IMG/VR virus record: IMGVR_UViG_3300030333_003501
Span: 1 to 51,600 of that record
Length of the DNA: 51,600 nucleotides
From: a virus
Strand: one strand, 5' to 3'
The first letter of the stretch is position 1. The number at the start of each line of letters is the position of its first letter. Under the pieces are notes generated by a model. The model was not told the DNA's origin and searched no databases. It saw nothing but the letters and a program-made list of their open reading frames with translations. Of the stretch, positions 23,075 through 31,442 are shown in pieces. The position numbers and the translations under genes were made by a program.

Positions 23075-24661
23075 ATGACCATAACTATCAGCGAGAATAA
23101 TGCTAAAGGAATTAAAGCAAAATTTGTTCTTACTGATGGAGAAGTAAACACTGCTGATTTTGATAAATCAACAGACGCTTCAAGGCTATTGAAAGTATTT
23201 GTCTTGAAGATGCTTGCACAGGTTACTAGATTAAAATTCAAGAAATTCGGTGAGTTAGACAAACAAGCAGTTAATCGTATCTTTGCTAAAGTAAGACGAT
23301 TAGATAATGATGATTTTGATACCGAAGAAGAATATGACAAATACAAGGAATACATGGAAACCTTAACTAGAAAAGCGATGAATGCACCAGTCTTAGAAAC
23401 AATGTCTACATTATCAGGACACTTCAAAGGTAAGTCTCCGAAGGTTAATGTCTTTGGTGAAAAGAAAAAAGGAAAAACAAAGCAGGATGTTTCTGTTCAT
23501 GAAGCCGTAGAAAACAACAGAGCCACATTTAATGAGATAACCAACCCGATATATCTAGGTCAGACATATGAAGGAATGCATGGTAAATCATCACCTCTTA
23601 TGCAAAGAGTAGATGAAGGCAGGTCATTGTTTGACGATGACTTTCCTACTCCAACTGGTGAGAATGACAGAACCACTCCTCATCACGAACATTCTTGGCA
23701 AAGAACGATAGTGTATGATACTGAAGATTACATTCGTAAGAAGTTTACAAATGCTGGTTATGATATTAGAAAACCATACTGGATTGACTCTGATGGTGAA
23801 GAAACCTATACTCCACCATCAAGTCCCGGCCACTTAGTAATGGATACTGACTTGAAAGAGAAGGGGCAGTTCCAACCAGTCTCAACCGCAGTGTCACAAT
23901 ATAGAAGACTAGGAAGCAAAGGGAAGAGAACTACTCAAAGGACAACAATAGACAATAAAAGGATACCAACTGCTCAAGCAAAAATGCTTGGTCATGAATA
24001 TTCTATAATGTGGCTTATTGAAGATAAAAAACCCGGAAAGAGGGGCGGCATGATAAAGGGTAAGCGGATAAAGGAAATACATTTACTCAAAGATGATACT
24101 GTTATTGGTAAATATGATAGTTACTCTACTACTCAACCTGACCCACATACTGTAACTGAAGATGATATTCCACTTGCAAATTCACAACCCAGTTATACTG
24201 AATTGAAGGCGAAAATAAAAGAAGAACTCAATGGCTTAGATGCTGATAAAATTGGAAAATATCTACTAGAAGAATCCAATCTGATGAAGCCTAGAAAAAC
24301 AAGAGATAGAGGTAAGCAAGAAAGAGGGCCATCAAAAAAGATAGGGGAGGAAGTTCTGAATGTTCCATCTGTCGGAGAACTAACCTTGAATTACCGAGAC
24401 TTAGATGTAGGCACTCTAACTCTTAGAATATCAACTCTTGATGATGTATTAAAAGACATGTTTGAGAAACTTGAATTCGGTGGAAACATAACGGACAGAC
24501 CGATATTTATGACCGAAATTAAATTAGATAAAACTGCTGAACTGCAACTTGCAGGAGAAGGAGCATTTGCCAATATTGGTGAAGAATATGTTAAGAGCCT
24601 GAATGAATTAGTCAGGGGCGTTAAGACCTTCGCTAATGCGACACGGAGATTTAGGAGTTGA
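23075..24661 (+). CDS. Protein with PYWID motif (528 aa), unknown function
   Basis: GGTGGAG precedes the ATG. The N-terminal 130 residues are charged and helical; a disordered region with many His, Pro and Thr follows; then comes KPYWIDSDGEETYTPPSSP at about residues 233-251, shared with the preceding protein. The C-terminal 150 residues are charged with strands such as LTLNYRDLDVGTLTLRI. No family is recognised. It lies just before the head-tail adaptor, so a neck or head-completion role is possible. Confidence 0.65.
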   Translation: MTITISENNAKGIKAKFVLTDGEVNTADFDKSTDASRLLKVFVLKMLAQVTRLKFKKFGELDKQAVNRIFAKVRRLDNDDFDTEEEYDKYKEYMETLTRKAMNAPVLETMSTLSGHFKGKSPKVNVFGEKKKGKTKQDVSVHEAVENNRATFNEITNPIYLGQTYEGMHGKSSPLMQRVDEGRSLFDDDFPTPTGENDRTTPHHEHSWQRTIVYDTEDYIRKKFTNAGYDIRKPYWIDSDGEETYTPPSSPGHLVMDTDLKEKGQFQPVSTAVSQYRRLGSKGKRTTQRTTIDNKRIPTAQAKMLGHEYSIMWLIEDKKPGKRGGMIKGKRIKEIHLLKDDTVIGKYDSYSTTQPDPHTVTEDDIPLANSQPSYTELKAKIKEELNGLDADKIGKYLLEESNLMKPRKTRDRGKQERGPSKKIGEEVLNVPSVGELTLNYRDLDVGTLTLRISTLDDVLKDMFEKLEFGGNITDRPIFMTEIKLDKTAELQLAGEGAFANIGEEYVKSLNELVRGVKTFANATRRFRS

Positions 24662-24665
24662 TTAA

Positions 24666-25742
24666 ATGCCGAAACTATCCTCCCCAAGTGATTTCACGAA
24701 TATCAATGCAAACTATTCGCAAGGCAGGGGTTATTACACCACACATACTGATGTATCGCAACTCTTACAGATACAAGCATTCAGTTCATCCACTACTCCT
24801 TCAATTGCTGAAGTAGGCTCATTGATTAAGAGAGCAGAAGAAAGAGTTGATGATATTGTAGGTCACTCATATCGGCCTGTAATTTACCATAATGAGTTTC
24901 ATGGGTTTGAAGCATTCAAGATGGGTGCTTATCCAGTTAACAGATACAAGGACTACATTGGGTTTGTGCAATTGGATAGGAACAATGTTCAGAAGATAGT
25001 TCGTTTGGAGGCTTGGCAAGGAACAGAGTATGTTGACTTGGCTTCTGCAACTGCTAAGGTGAAAGTTCCTAGTAGTCCTGAAAGCGGTGCTTGGGTTATT
25101 GCGTTGGGAGTAGGAGCATATACATTCAACATAGTAAAGGGAACAGACTTCTACGACAACTATGGGCCTAAGACAACTGCTAGTCAGATAGCAGATGCAA
25201 TCAATGAGGTATTCCCACATAAAACTGCAAAGTTTACTGGTGAGACTTCTGCTAAATCTGTGACTGCTCAAGGAGCATCTTCCGTAAATATATCTGATTT
25301 CTTCTATGCCACAACAGACAGTGAAGCAGGAGATACAGTTGTTATATCATCACTATTGATGGGAGATGACGGGTCTGCTTGCACTATAACATCCACAGTC
25401 GGAACAGTCACTCAATTCACAGATAATCAAGACCAACGAAGGTTAGGAGATTATTGGACAATTAACAAGGATGGTAAGATATTCTTTTTGAAGAACTACC
25501 CATACTTACATTCCCATTCAATTAGAGTAACTTATGTTAGTGGAGAGTCTAGAGTCCCTGCAACTATTCAAGATGCTACGACAAAGTTGGTTGCGGCTGA
25601 AGTAATTCGCCATGATGACAATTCCATACTCATTGCTGAAACAGGCTCTAACATAGACCTAAAGACGAAGCATGATATTCTTCTTGAGGAAGCAAACGCT
25701 ATACTGAAAGGGAAGAGAGACATTATCCATTTCATACAGTGA
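24666..25742 (+). CDS. Head-tail adaptor (connector) with beta insertion (358 aa)
   Basis: GGAGTTGATT precedes the ATG. The N-terminal helix pair (PSIAEVGSLIKRAEERVDDIVG) and the C-terminal helices (VPATIQDATTKLVAAEVIR and LEEANAILKGKRD) match the layout of adaptor proteins that sit under the portal (HK97 gp6/SPP1 gp15 type). Between them, about residues 100-270, lies a beta-rich insertion, which makes the protein roughly three times the usual length. The next genes are neck and tail proteins, as expected. Confidence 0.6.
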   Translation: MPKLSSPSDFTNINANYSQGRGYYTTHTDVSQLLQIQAFSSSTTPSIAEVGSLIKRAEERVDDIVGHSYRPVIYHNEFHGFEAFKMGAYPVNRYKDYIGFVQLDRNNVQKIVRLEAWQGTEYVDLASATAKVKVPSSPESGAWVIALGVGAYTFNIVKGTDFYDNYGPKTTASQIADAINEVFPHKTAKFTGETSAKSVTAQGASSVNISDFFYATTDSEAGDTVVISSLLMGDDGSACTITSTVGTVTQFTDNQDQRRLGDYWTINKDGKIFFLKNYPYLHSHSIRVTYVSGESRVPATIQDATTKLVAAEVIRHDDNSILIAETGSNIDLKTKHDILLEEANAILKGKRDIIHFIQ

Positions 25743-25746
25743 TTAT

Positions 25747-25950
25747 ATGAGCGAAGCCAAGAAGAAATTTATGCAAATACTTGCGTTAGAAAAGGAACGC
25801 AATGAAGCATTGAAGGAGTATGAAGAGATATTGGGATTCGATATCAGTTTCTCAGATGATGATGTTCTAAAGAATGCAAAAGATACATTTCTTGCTATAT
25901 ATGTAGAGAATGCTCCACTGGTTATTATGGGGTTAGAGAAGGAGATATGA
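25747..25950 (+). CDS. Small neck-region protein (67 aa), unknown
   Basis: A GTGATT site precedes the ATG. The product is a charged helix (FMQILALEKERNEALKEYEE) followed by an acidic segment and a hydrophobic end. Its stop overlaps the next ATG (ATGA). No family is recognised. It lies between the adaptor and the tail-completion protein. Confidence 0.6.
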   Translation: MSEAKKKFMQILALEKERNEALKEYEEILGFDISFSDDDVLKNAKDTFLAIYVENAPLVIMGLEKEI

Positions 25951-26483
25951 GTATGGATGAAGTGACTTTTGTAATTAGGTTATTACAGGATAATTGGTCA
26001 TCTTCAGCATCCGCATTGGTTTCGGCAGGGAATATCACAGCAAACCACAATGCAACTCCAAAATTTATTGATGTTAGGTCAATAGAACCAAATGAAGGAA
26101 GAAGAGTTGATGTGGATTCAGAATCAGTATTGATTGTGTATGAAGATAGTGCTTCTACTGATTATCGGACAATTGACTATTCGGCTAGAGATGAAACCTT
26201 CACATTCACTTTACATCTTAGAGTTCTACATAGAAGAGATATGACTAGTAACACCTTCTCTAGAGATAGATTGGCAGCATTATACAAAATTGTCAGATAT
26301 GTTTTTGAAAACAATGCTTTTAGGCCAACTGTATATACGACAGCCGGAGATAGTAGCACACCAGCACTTGGAGATGCAGATTTAATTAAAATTACAAGCA
26401 GAAATGAGGCAAACGACAGAGGCAAAAAACTATTGGGATACAAGATTGGAGTCGAAATGAAGAGGTTTGCTAGAACAACATGA
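25947..26483 (+). CDS. Probable tail-completion/terminator protein (178 aa)
   Basis: The layout is that of neck and tail-terminator proteins: an N-terminal helix (VTFVIRLLQDNW), a middle strand set ending in FTFTLHLRVLHRRD, a helix (RDRLAALYKIVRYVFE), and a last strand pair (KLLGYKIGVEMKRFAR). It caps the tail tube and joins it to the head in other siphoviruses. The place between adaptor and tail tube fits. Sequence similarity to a named family is not obvious. Confidence 0.5.
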   Translation: MSMDEVTFVIRLLQDNWSSSASALVSAGNITANHNATPKFIDVRSIEPNEGRRVDVDSESVLIVYEDSASTDYRTIDYSARDETFTFTLHLRVLHRRDMTSNTFSRDRLAALYKIVRYVFENNAFRPTVYTTAGDSSTPALGDADLIKITSRNEANDRGKKLLGYKIGVEMKRFARTT

Positions 26484-26493
26484 GGGATAAAAA

Positions 26494-28035
26494 ATGGTAA
26501 GTAATGAAGTATTTGTTGGAGCAAACGCACAAGTCGGACTCTGTCCTGAGATGGATTTGTATTTTCAGGATGCAGTTTTGTCAAATAGCACAACCTTGAC
26601 GCTATCTACTGGTCAACAGGATTTAGTTCATTTAGTTCCTAGTTTGTATGTAGGATGCACAATTAAGATTGGTGCATTGGCTAGTAATAGTGCTACCTCA
26701 TATAGAACCATCACAGCAAACACTGCTACTACCATAAGCATAGATTCAGCACCAGTTGACTCTAATGGGGATGCAGTGAGTTCAGGAACTGTGGATGCGA
26801 CAATACTCTCTTTCGGTGCGCCAGTTTATGCTTCTAGAGATGGTGGAACAAATCCACGAATAGGTTCAGATAATTGGATTGGGCTAGTAAACACATTTAC
26901 TCCACCTGCTGTCGAAGTGGAAATGAAACAACTCAACCTTGCTGCCGCAGGTGGTAGGAACTTCGATTTCCAATACAAGGGTGCAGAGAGCGTAAGCGGA
27001 GGGTCACTAGACCTCTCTCTCAATAACGGTTCTTGGTTATACTACGCATTAGGTAAACTTACTTTCGCCCTTCCGGGAACACATGCTACTCTAGCCAGTG
27101 GAACTGGAGAGAACGCAATTGCTGTCAATGCATCGGCAAACAGAATACTCAGGGCTTACGAACACAACAACTACCCTGAGATAGATGCTGGTGGTTCTGA
27201 CTTGGGTATTGGCAACTTGAGTGTATACAATGGAACAGATATGTTCACCTATACTATCACTGAGGCTGATGATGATGTTCTACCATCCTTTGCTCTTGAT
27301 GTTGTATACAGAAAGGCGGGACAAGGCGATGGAGCAGTTCTAGATGGTCTTTCACCAAATGAAAATATGCACAGTGTAATCTATACAGGTTGTCAGGTCA
27401 ACACTATGACTCTCAACTTTGAAGAGGGTCAGGAATTGAAGACAAGCCTAGACTTGGTGACAAGAAGAGCCTTTGACCCTGCCGCCAATTATCTTCCGCT
27501 AGGTGGTAATGCTTCTCTTGCTGCTCTAAGTGATACTGAGAATGGAAGAGGCATGGTAAATTACAGTGCTACTGCTGAAGACAACTACCCATTCCTATTC
27601 TCTGATGGAACAATCAAACTATTCGGACAAACGCTGGCTAGAGTCAAGGGAGGCTCTTTGACCATCAACAACAACCTAACTCCACAGAGATTCATTGGAC
27701 AATACAGTAGGGATATTACATCTGCACATCTACCGGGTCAGAGGACATACGAACTCGCATTAACTATGCTCATCACCGACACCAAACTGTGGGATGAGAT
27801 GAGAAACAAGAACGAATCCACAGGTGCTTTACAACTTACATTCGAGAAGAGTGGCGGGGAGAAGATAGACATTCAACTGGCTGATTACCTAATCAATTCA
27901 GTGACTATTCCTTTCCCTGAAGACAAAGGCCCATTAGAAGTAGAAGTAGCCGCTAGTGCTAGAACTTTGACCAGTGCGACATATGTAGGTAAGTGGGCAA
28001 TTCAAACATTAGGCGGGTCTGCAACAGGTAATTAG
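26494..28035 (+). CDS. Probable major tail tube protein (513 aa)
   Basis: GAGGGAT precedes the ATG. The protein is beta-rich and Thr/Ser/Asn-rich throughout, with strands such as KGGSLTINNNLTPQRFIGQ and RTYELALTMLITDTKLW, and a C-terminal QLADYLINSVTIPFPEDKGPL-type segment (around residues 462-482) that resembles tail tube proteins. It lies directly upstream of the tail assembly chaperone pair, the standard position. Codon choice is similar to that of the capsid gene. It is longer than usual, which suggests extra surface domains (about residues 60-150). Confidence 0.65.
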   Translation: MVSNEVFVGANAQVGLCPEMDLYFQDAVLSNSTTLTLSTGQQDLVHLVPSLYVGCTIKIGALASNSATSYRTITANTATTISIDSAPVDSNGDAVSSGTVDATILSFGAPVYASRDGGTNPRIGSDNWIGLVNTFTPPAVEVEMKQLNLAAAGGRNFDFQYKGAESVSGGSLDLSLNNGSWLYYALGKLTFALPGTHATLASGTGENAIAVNASANRILRAYEHNNYPEIDAGGSDLGIGNLSVYNGTDMFTYTITEADDDVLPSFALDVVYRKAGQGDGAVLDGLSPNENMHSVIYTGCQVNTMTLNFEEGQELKTSLDLVTRRAFDPAANYLPLGGNASLAALSDTENGRGMVNYSATAEDNYPFLFSDGTIKLFGQTLARVKGGSLTINNNLTPQRFIGQYSRDITSAHLPGQRTYELALTMLITDTKLWDEMRNKNESTGALQLTFEKSGGEKIDIQLADYLINSVTIPFPEDKGPLEVEVAASARTLTSATYVGKWAIQTLGGSATGN

Positions 28036-28077
28036 GAGGCGTGACCAAGTAGGTAACGCTATCCAATTTTTTATTCC

Positions 28078-28099
28078 ACCAACATGTTTGTTTGTTGGT
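28078..28099 (+). terminator. Hairpin between tail tube and chaperone genes
   Basis: ACCAACA (28078-28084) pairs with TGTTGGT (28093-28099) around an 8-base loop, and is followed by ATTTTG. A run of six T lies just before it at 28067-28072. It occupies the gap 28036-28121. It may end or thin out the tail-tube transcript, while the T run may itself act as an archaeal terminator. Only the pairing and T run are observed. Confidence 0.4.
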
Positions 28100-28121
28100 A
28101 TTTTGTAAGGTGGAAAGAAAA

Positions 28122-28490
28122 ATGACAGAAAGAAAAATTGTAAGTGATAAGAACATGCTGTTCGCAAGAGCAGCAACCGAATGCCATCAGATTAGGGTAT
28201 CTCCTGATTCTGATGAATATCTCCAAGTTTGGATTAAAGAACCAACTTGGCTTCAGGTAGAACAGGCACTATCGTCTGTTATGGATATGGATAGTCAAGG
28301 ACAAACTATGGGTATTAACCTGAATAAAATGTATAGATACATGGTTGAGAACTTCGTAGAGAAGACAGAGCCTCAACTATCTACTACTGATTTAATTCGA
28401 CTCAACCCCTATATCGGGGCGCAACTAAAGGACATTCTCCCAAATCCATTCATGGATGTTATGGGGGATGATACGGGAAACGAAAACTAA
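28122..28490 (+). CDS. Tail assembly chaperone, short form (122 aa)
   Basis: The start at ATG 28122 follows AAGGTGGAAAG; the in-frame ATG at 28092 overlaps the hairpin and has no site. The protein (MTERKIVSDKNMLFARAAT; later EPTWLQVEQALSSVMDM) lies between tail tube and tape measure, where the lambda gpG-type chaperone is found. It ends DDTGNEN at a TAA. A slippery GGGAAAC eight codons or fewer from the stop connects it to the next frame. It binds the tape measure protein during assembly in related viruses. Confidence 0.7.
   Translation: MTERKIVSDKNMLFARAATECHQIRVSPDSDEYLQVWIKEPTWLQVEQALSSVMDMDSQGQTMGINLNKMYRYMVENFVEKTEPQLSTTDLIRLNPYIGAQLKDILPNPFMDVMGDDTGNEN
28475..28481 (+). promoter_or_regulatory. 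GGGAAAC slippery site for -1 frameshift
   Basis: In the zero frame the bases read G GGA AAC, exactly the X XXY YYZ heptamer, as in the lambda G-GT site (GGGAAAG). The -1 frame is open from just upstream (TGA at 28469-28471) through the slip site to 28693. An SD-like GGGGGATGAT lies a few bases upstream (28463-28472) and could stimulate slipping. The zero-frame stop is at 28488-28490. Confidence 0.8.
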
Positions 28491-28693
28491 TTCGCAGGGC
28501 TTTGAAAGGAGGAAGTGTATCAGTAGATGTGGGGATGAAAATTATGCTCTATACTTATTGCACTACCTTCTCAATTAATCCTGCGGTTGCCTACGATACA
28601 CCAGCGACACTGATTAAAGAAATGTTAGAAATACATAGCGAAGTTAAGACAATGGAACAGGAGGCAATGGAACAAGCAAGAAAGAAGGCGTAA
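28481..28693 (+). CDS. Tail assembly chaperone, frameshift extension (long form about 190 aa)
   Basis: After a -1 slip on GGGAAAC, decoding continues RKLIRRALKGGSVSVDVG and ends MEQEAMEQARKKA at a TAA. The extension adds 70 residues to the 120 decoded from ATG 28122. A separate start at TTG 28502 is possible, but its ribosome binding site is weak. In lambda-like tails this domain (gpT) recruits the tube protein to the chaperone-bound tape measure. The gene directly downstream is the tape measure. Confidence 0.75.
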   Translation, partial: RKLIRRALKGGSVSVDVGMKIMLYTYCTTFSINPAVAYDTPATLIKEMLEIHSEVKTMEQEAMEQARKKA

Positions 28694-28696
28694 TAG

Positions 28697-30667
28697 ATGG
28701 GCGATGACATAGAGGACATGCTTGACAGTTTCAAGGATATAGATAGGTCTATTGTTGAAGGTGCTAAGAATTACAGAACCCTTCAAGCATCCATTAGCAA
28801 AACTAATTCTCTTTTAACATCTAAAAATTGGGAGATTTTCTCTCGATTCATTTCAGGAACTGGCCTGTGGAGAGTGCAGAATAGAATCAAGGCTATGGTA
28901 ATGTTTCTGAATGAAATGCAAGATGGTGCTGAAAGAAGAAGGATTGAAGAAGCAAAAAATCTCAAGCAGTATGCTGAGATAGCAGATAATCTAGAGAAAG
29001 CAAAAACAATGCAAGAGCAACTACAAATAGCATCATCAGGAACTGCTGCTGAACAAGAAAAGGCATTAGCATATCTAAGAGAAGAATCTCAAATATTCAA
29101 AGGGCTTGAGTTCCAATATGGTAAGGGTGAGAAGTCCTTAGAGAAAATGGGAGACTTGATGGAAAGACAAGTTGAAAATGCAAAGAAATTGCAAAAAATC
29201 GCTGATAAGGCAGCAGCAAAAAATGAAAAAGGGTTGAAGGGAATAAAGGCTAGGTCTAAAGTTCTACAATCTATTTCTAAATTTACCACTAAGATAAGTG
29301 AAACCTCTGAGTATAATGCAGACATACAAAAGAAAATTGATAGTGCTGGTGGTGCAAATCCAATTGATACTTTGGATTTAGGTTCTGCCAAACAGAGTCT
29401 CGATAAGAATCAACGAACAGTTCATTTTGCAAAAACCAAAGATGGCGTTACAAAGAAAATCAGTGAAAAACAATACAAAACAATGATAGAAATGCAAAAT
29501 TACAATAAAAAAATATTCAGATTAAGAAGTAAGACAAGTAAGGTTATAGTTGGTGAAATAGCAAAACCATTCAAGAAAGTATGGAAAAATATCAAGAATA
29601 TAGCAAAGGGAATAGGTAAACTTGTTCTAGGTATGGCGAAATTAGCAATAGGCTTGTTTTTAGTGTTATTATCAATAATGGTAGGATGGAAATTAATTGA
29701 ACCATATATGGAAAGCATACGCAAGGCTTTGGATACCTTATGGACAGTATTCAAATCAGGAATGGATTTAGTTGCTTCAGGTGTAGGACAAGTATGGACT
29801 GGCCTGAAAGACCTATTCGATGCATTCGTTAATATGGATATTATGGCATTATTGTCTGCTTTTGGAATAATTCTTGGAGGGATATTCAAAATAGGTGTCG
29901 GCCTTCTAATGATGACTTTGGGAGCATTATTAGCAGCAGGATGGACATTTATCACAAGTGCTTTTGCTGATGGAGTCACAAAGGCAGAGACTGCTCTTGG
30001 GCAAGTTATTGCTGGTGTAGCAAATGTCATTCAGGGAGTATCAGCAGTAGTTGCAGGAGTCTTCTTAGTAATAGGAGTAATTGGACTTGTCGTTGGGGCA
30101 GCATTTGCGCTTCCAGCACTAATAGTTGCAGGAATAGCACTAATAATTTGGAAGGTTGCAAGTTGGGTGGTTAAACATGCAGATGAGATTGCAGCATTTA
30201 TTCAACCAGCAATAGATGAAGTATCCAGTTTCCTTTCATGGATTGGTGGTCTACTTGCTAATATCAAGGATTTGTTTGATAACTTACCATCTGAGATTGC
30301 TGACTTCATAGGTGAGAAATTCCAAGAAGCAATGGATGTTGGTGGTAAAGCCAAAGATAAGGTGAAAGAAGTAGGAGGAGCAGTCAAGGGCTTCTTTGGA
30401 TTAGCAGAAGGAGGAAGAATAAGCAGAGGAGGACTTGCGATTGTAGGAGAGGAAGGGCCGGAATTAGTTTCCCTACCAACAGGCGCACAGGTTCACTCTA
30501 ATTCAGCATCTAAAGCAATGGCATCCACAGTCACAAATAACATCACTGTGCAAGTAACCGGAAGAGTCGGTGCTTCTGATAATGAGATACGAGACATAGC
30601 AAACAAGGTAGCAAGGGAAATCAATTCAAGAATGAATAGAACAGCAACATCGGTGGTGAAATTCTAA
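28697..30667 (+). CDS. Tape measure protein (656 aa)
   Basis: It sets tail length and leaves the tail during genome entry. The N-terminal 290 residues are coiled coil (AEIADNLEKAKTMQEQLQIA). Three hydrophobic zones follow at about 300-335, 380-423 and 436-492 (for example LAIGLFLVLLSIMVGW). Near residue 570 is the signature GRISRGGLAIVGEEGPELV, common to tape measure proteins, and the end is NNITVQVTGRVG. It is rather short for a tape measure, implying a fairly short tail. It follows the frameshifted chaperone, and its stop overlaps the next ATG. Confidence 0.88.
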   Translation: MGDDIEDMLDSFKDIDRSIVEGAKNYRTLQASISKTNSLLTSKNWEIFSRFISGTGLWRVQNRIKAMVMFLNEMQDGAERRRIEEAKNLKQYAEIADNLEKAKTMQEQLQIASSGTAAEQEKALAYLREESQIFKGLEFQYGKGEKSLEKMGDLMERQVENAKKLQKIADKAAAKNEKGLKGIKARSKVLQSISKFTTKISETSEYNADIQKKIDSAGGANPIDTLDLGSAKQSLDKNQRTVHFAKTKDGVTKKISEKQYKTMIEMQNYNKKIFRLRSKTSKVIVGEIAKPFKKVWKNIKNIAKGIGKLVLGMAKLAIGLFLVLLSIMVGWKLIEPYMESIRKALDTLWTVFKSGMDLVASGVGQVWTGLKDLFDAFVNMDIMALLSAFGIILGGIFKIGVGLLMMTLGALLAAGWTFITSAFADGVTKAETALGQVIAGVANVIQGVSAVVAGVFLVIGVIGLVVGAAFALPALIVAGIALIIWKVASWVVKHADEIAAFIQPAIDEVSSFLSWIGGLLANIKDLFDNLPSEIADFIGEKFQEAMDVGGKAKDKVKEVGGAVKGFFGLAEGGRISRGGLAIVGEEGPELVSLPTGAQVHSNSASKAMASTVTNNITVQVTGRVGASDNEIRDIANKVAREINSRMNRTATSVVKF

Positions 30668-31434
30668 TGGCGACAAGTGATAGTTATAGCAACTTCAGCG
30701 TATGGCTGGAATTACAAAGAAGGAATGAGATAGGTGGAGACAGAGCCGTGAATCGAATACCATTATTCGTTTCAGAAATAGGAATCAATACCACTAAGTC
30801 TGTTCCTACAATACCAGTTCCATTTGCTTCGATGGCTACTGGTAAATCTGAAACTCTCGCTTTTGATATGGGTATTGCACAAAAAGCAATATCATTAACA
30901 GGTGTGCTATTGAATCAAAGAGTATCTAAGGATACAGGAGAGAGTTCCGCATCCGCAAAGGAAAGAACACTAAGCCCATTTGAAATGGCTCAATTGATTC
31001 ATTCATATGTAGATAGTAGTGCTGCACAAGACGACCAATCAATGAACAAACTAATCATTCTTATTCCTAGTAGAGTGAACACTAACTTTGACTACCATAC
31101 CCCGTCAAGCACAGGTCTCATAGGCACTGATGTTAGAGATACAAGTGGGTTGCCCCTCATCCCTTTCACATATGAAAATAGAAGATATGATGAGAGGTTC
31201 AAAAGAGCCGCTAACGACTTCTTCGATTCTGTAACTGGCGACACCAATCTTCTATCAATGGCTGACACATCTGCATTTTCTGATGTTAGGAATGCTGATG
31301 AGTTAACAGGGATGATGGGATTCATTCGCTCTTTCAATACAACCTTTTCAGGAGAAGAAGGAAATACAGTTCCATTCACCTTGGAGTTTGAGGTTGCTAA
31401 GGTTCTAGCAGAGAACCCAATCAACAACATGTAG
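30667..31434 (+). CDS. Probable distal tail protein (255 aa)
   Basis: GGTGGTGAA precedes the ATG, which overlaps the tape measure stop. The product mixes strands (FSVWLELQRRNEIGG, VPFTLEFEVAKVLAEN) with a helix (SPFEMAQLIHSYVDSS). The position directly after the tape measure is that of the distal tail protein in siphoviruses. Sequence similarity to Dit is not evident, so the call rests on order. Confidence 0.5.
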   Translation: MATSDSYSNFSVWLELQRRNEIGGDRAVNRIPLFVSEIGINTTKSVPTIPVPFASMATGKSETLAFDMGIAQKAISLTGVLLNQRVSKDTGESSASAKERTLSPFEMAQLIHSYVDSSAAQDDQSMNKLIILIPSRVNTNFDYHTPSSTGLIGTDVRDTSGLPLIPFTYENRRYDERFKRAANDFFDSVTGDTNLLSMADTSAFSDVRNADELTGMMGFIRSFNTTFSGEEGNTVPFTLEFEVAKVLAENPINNM

Positions 31435-31442
31435 GTGAAGGG

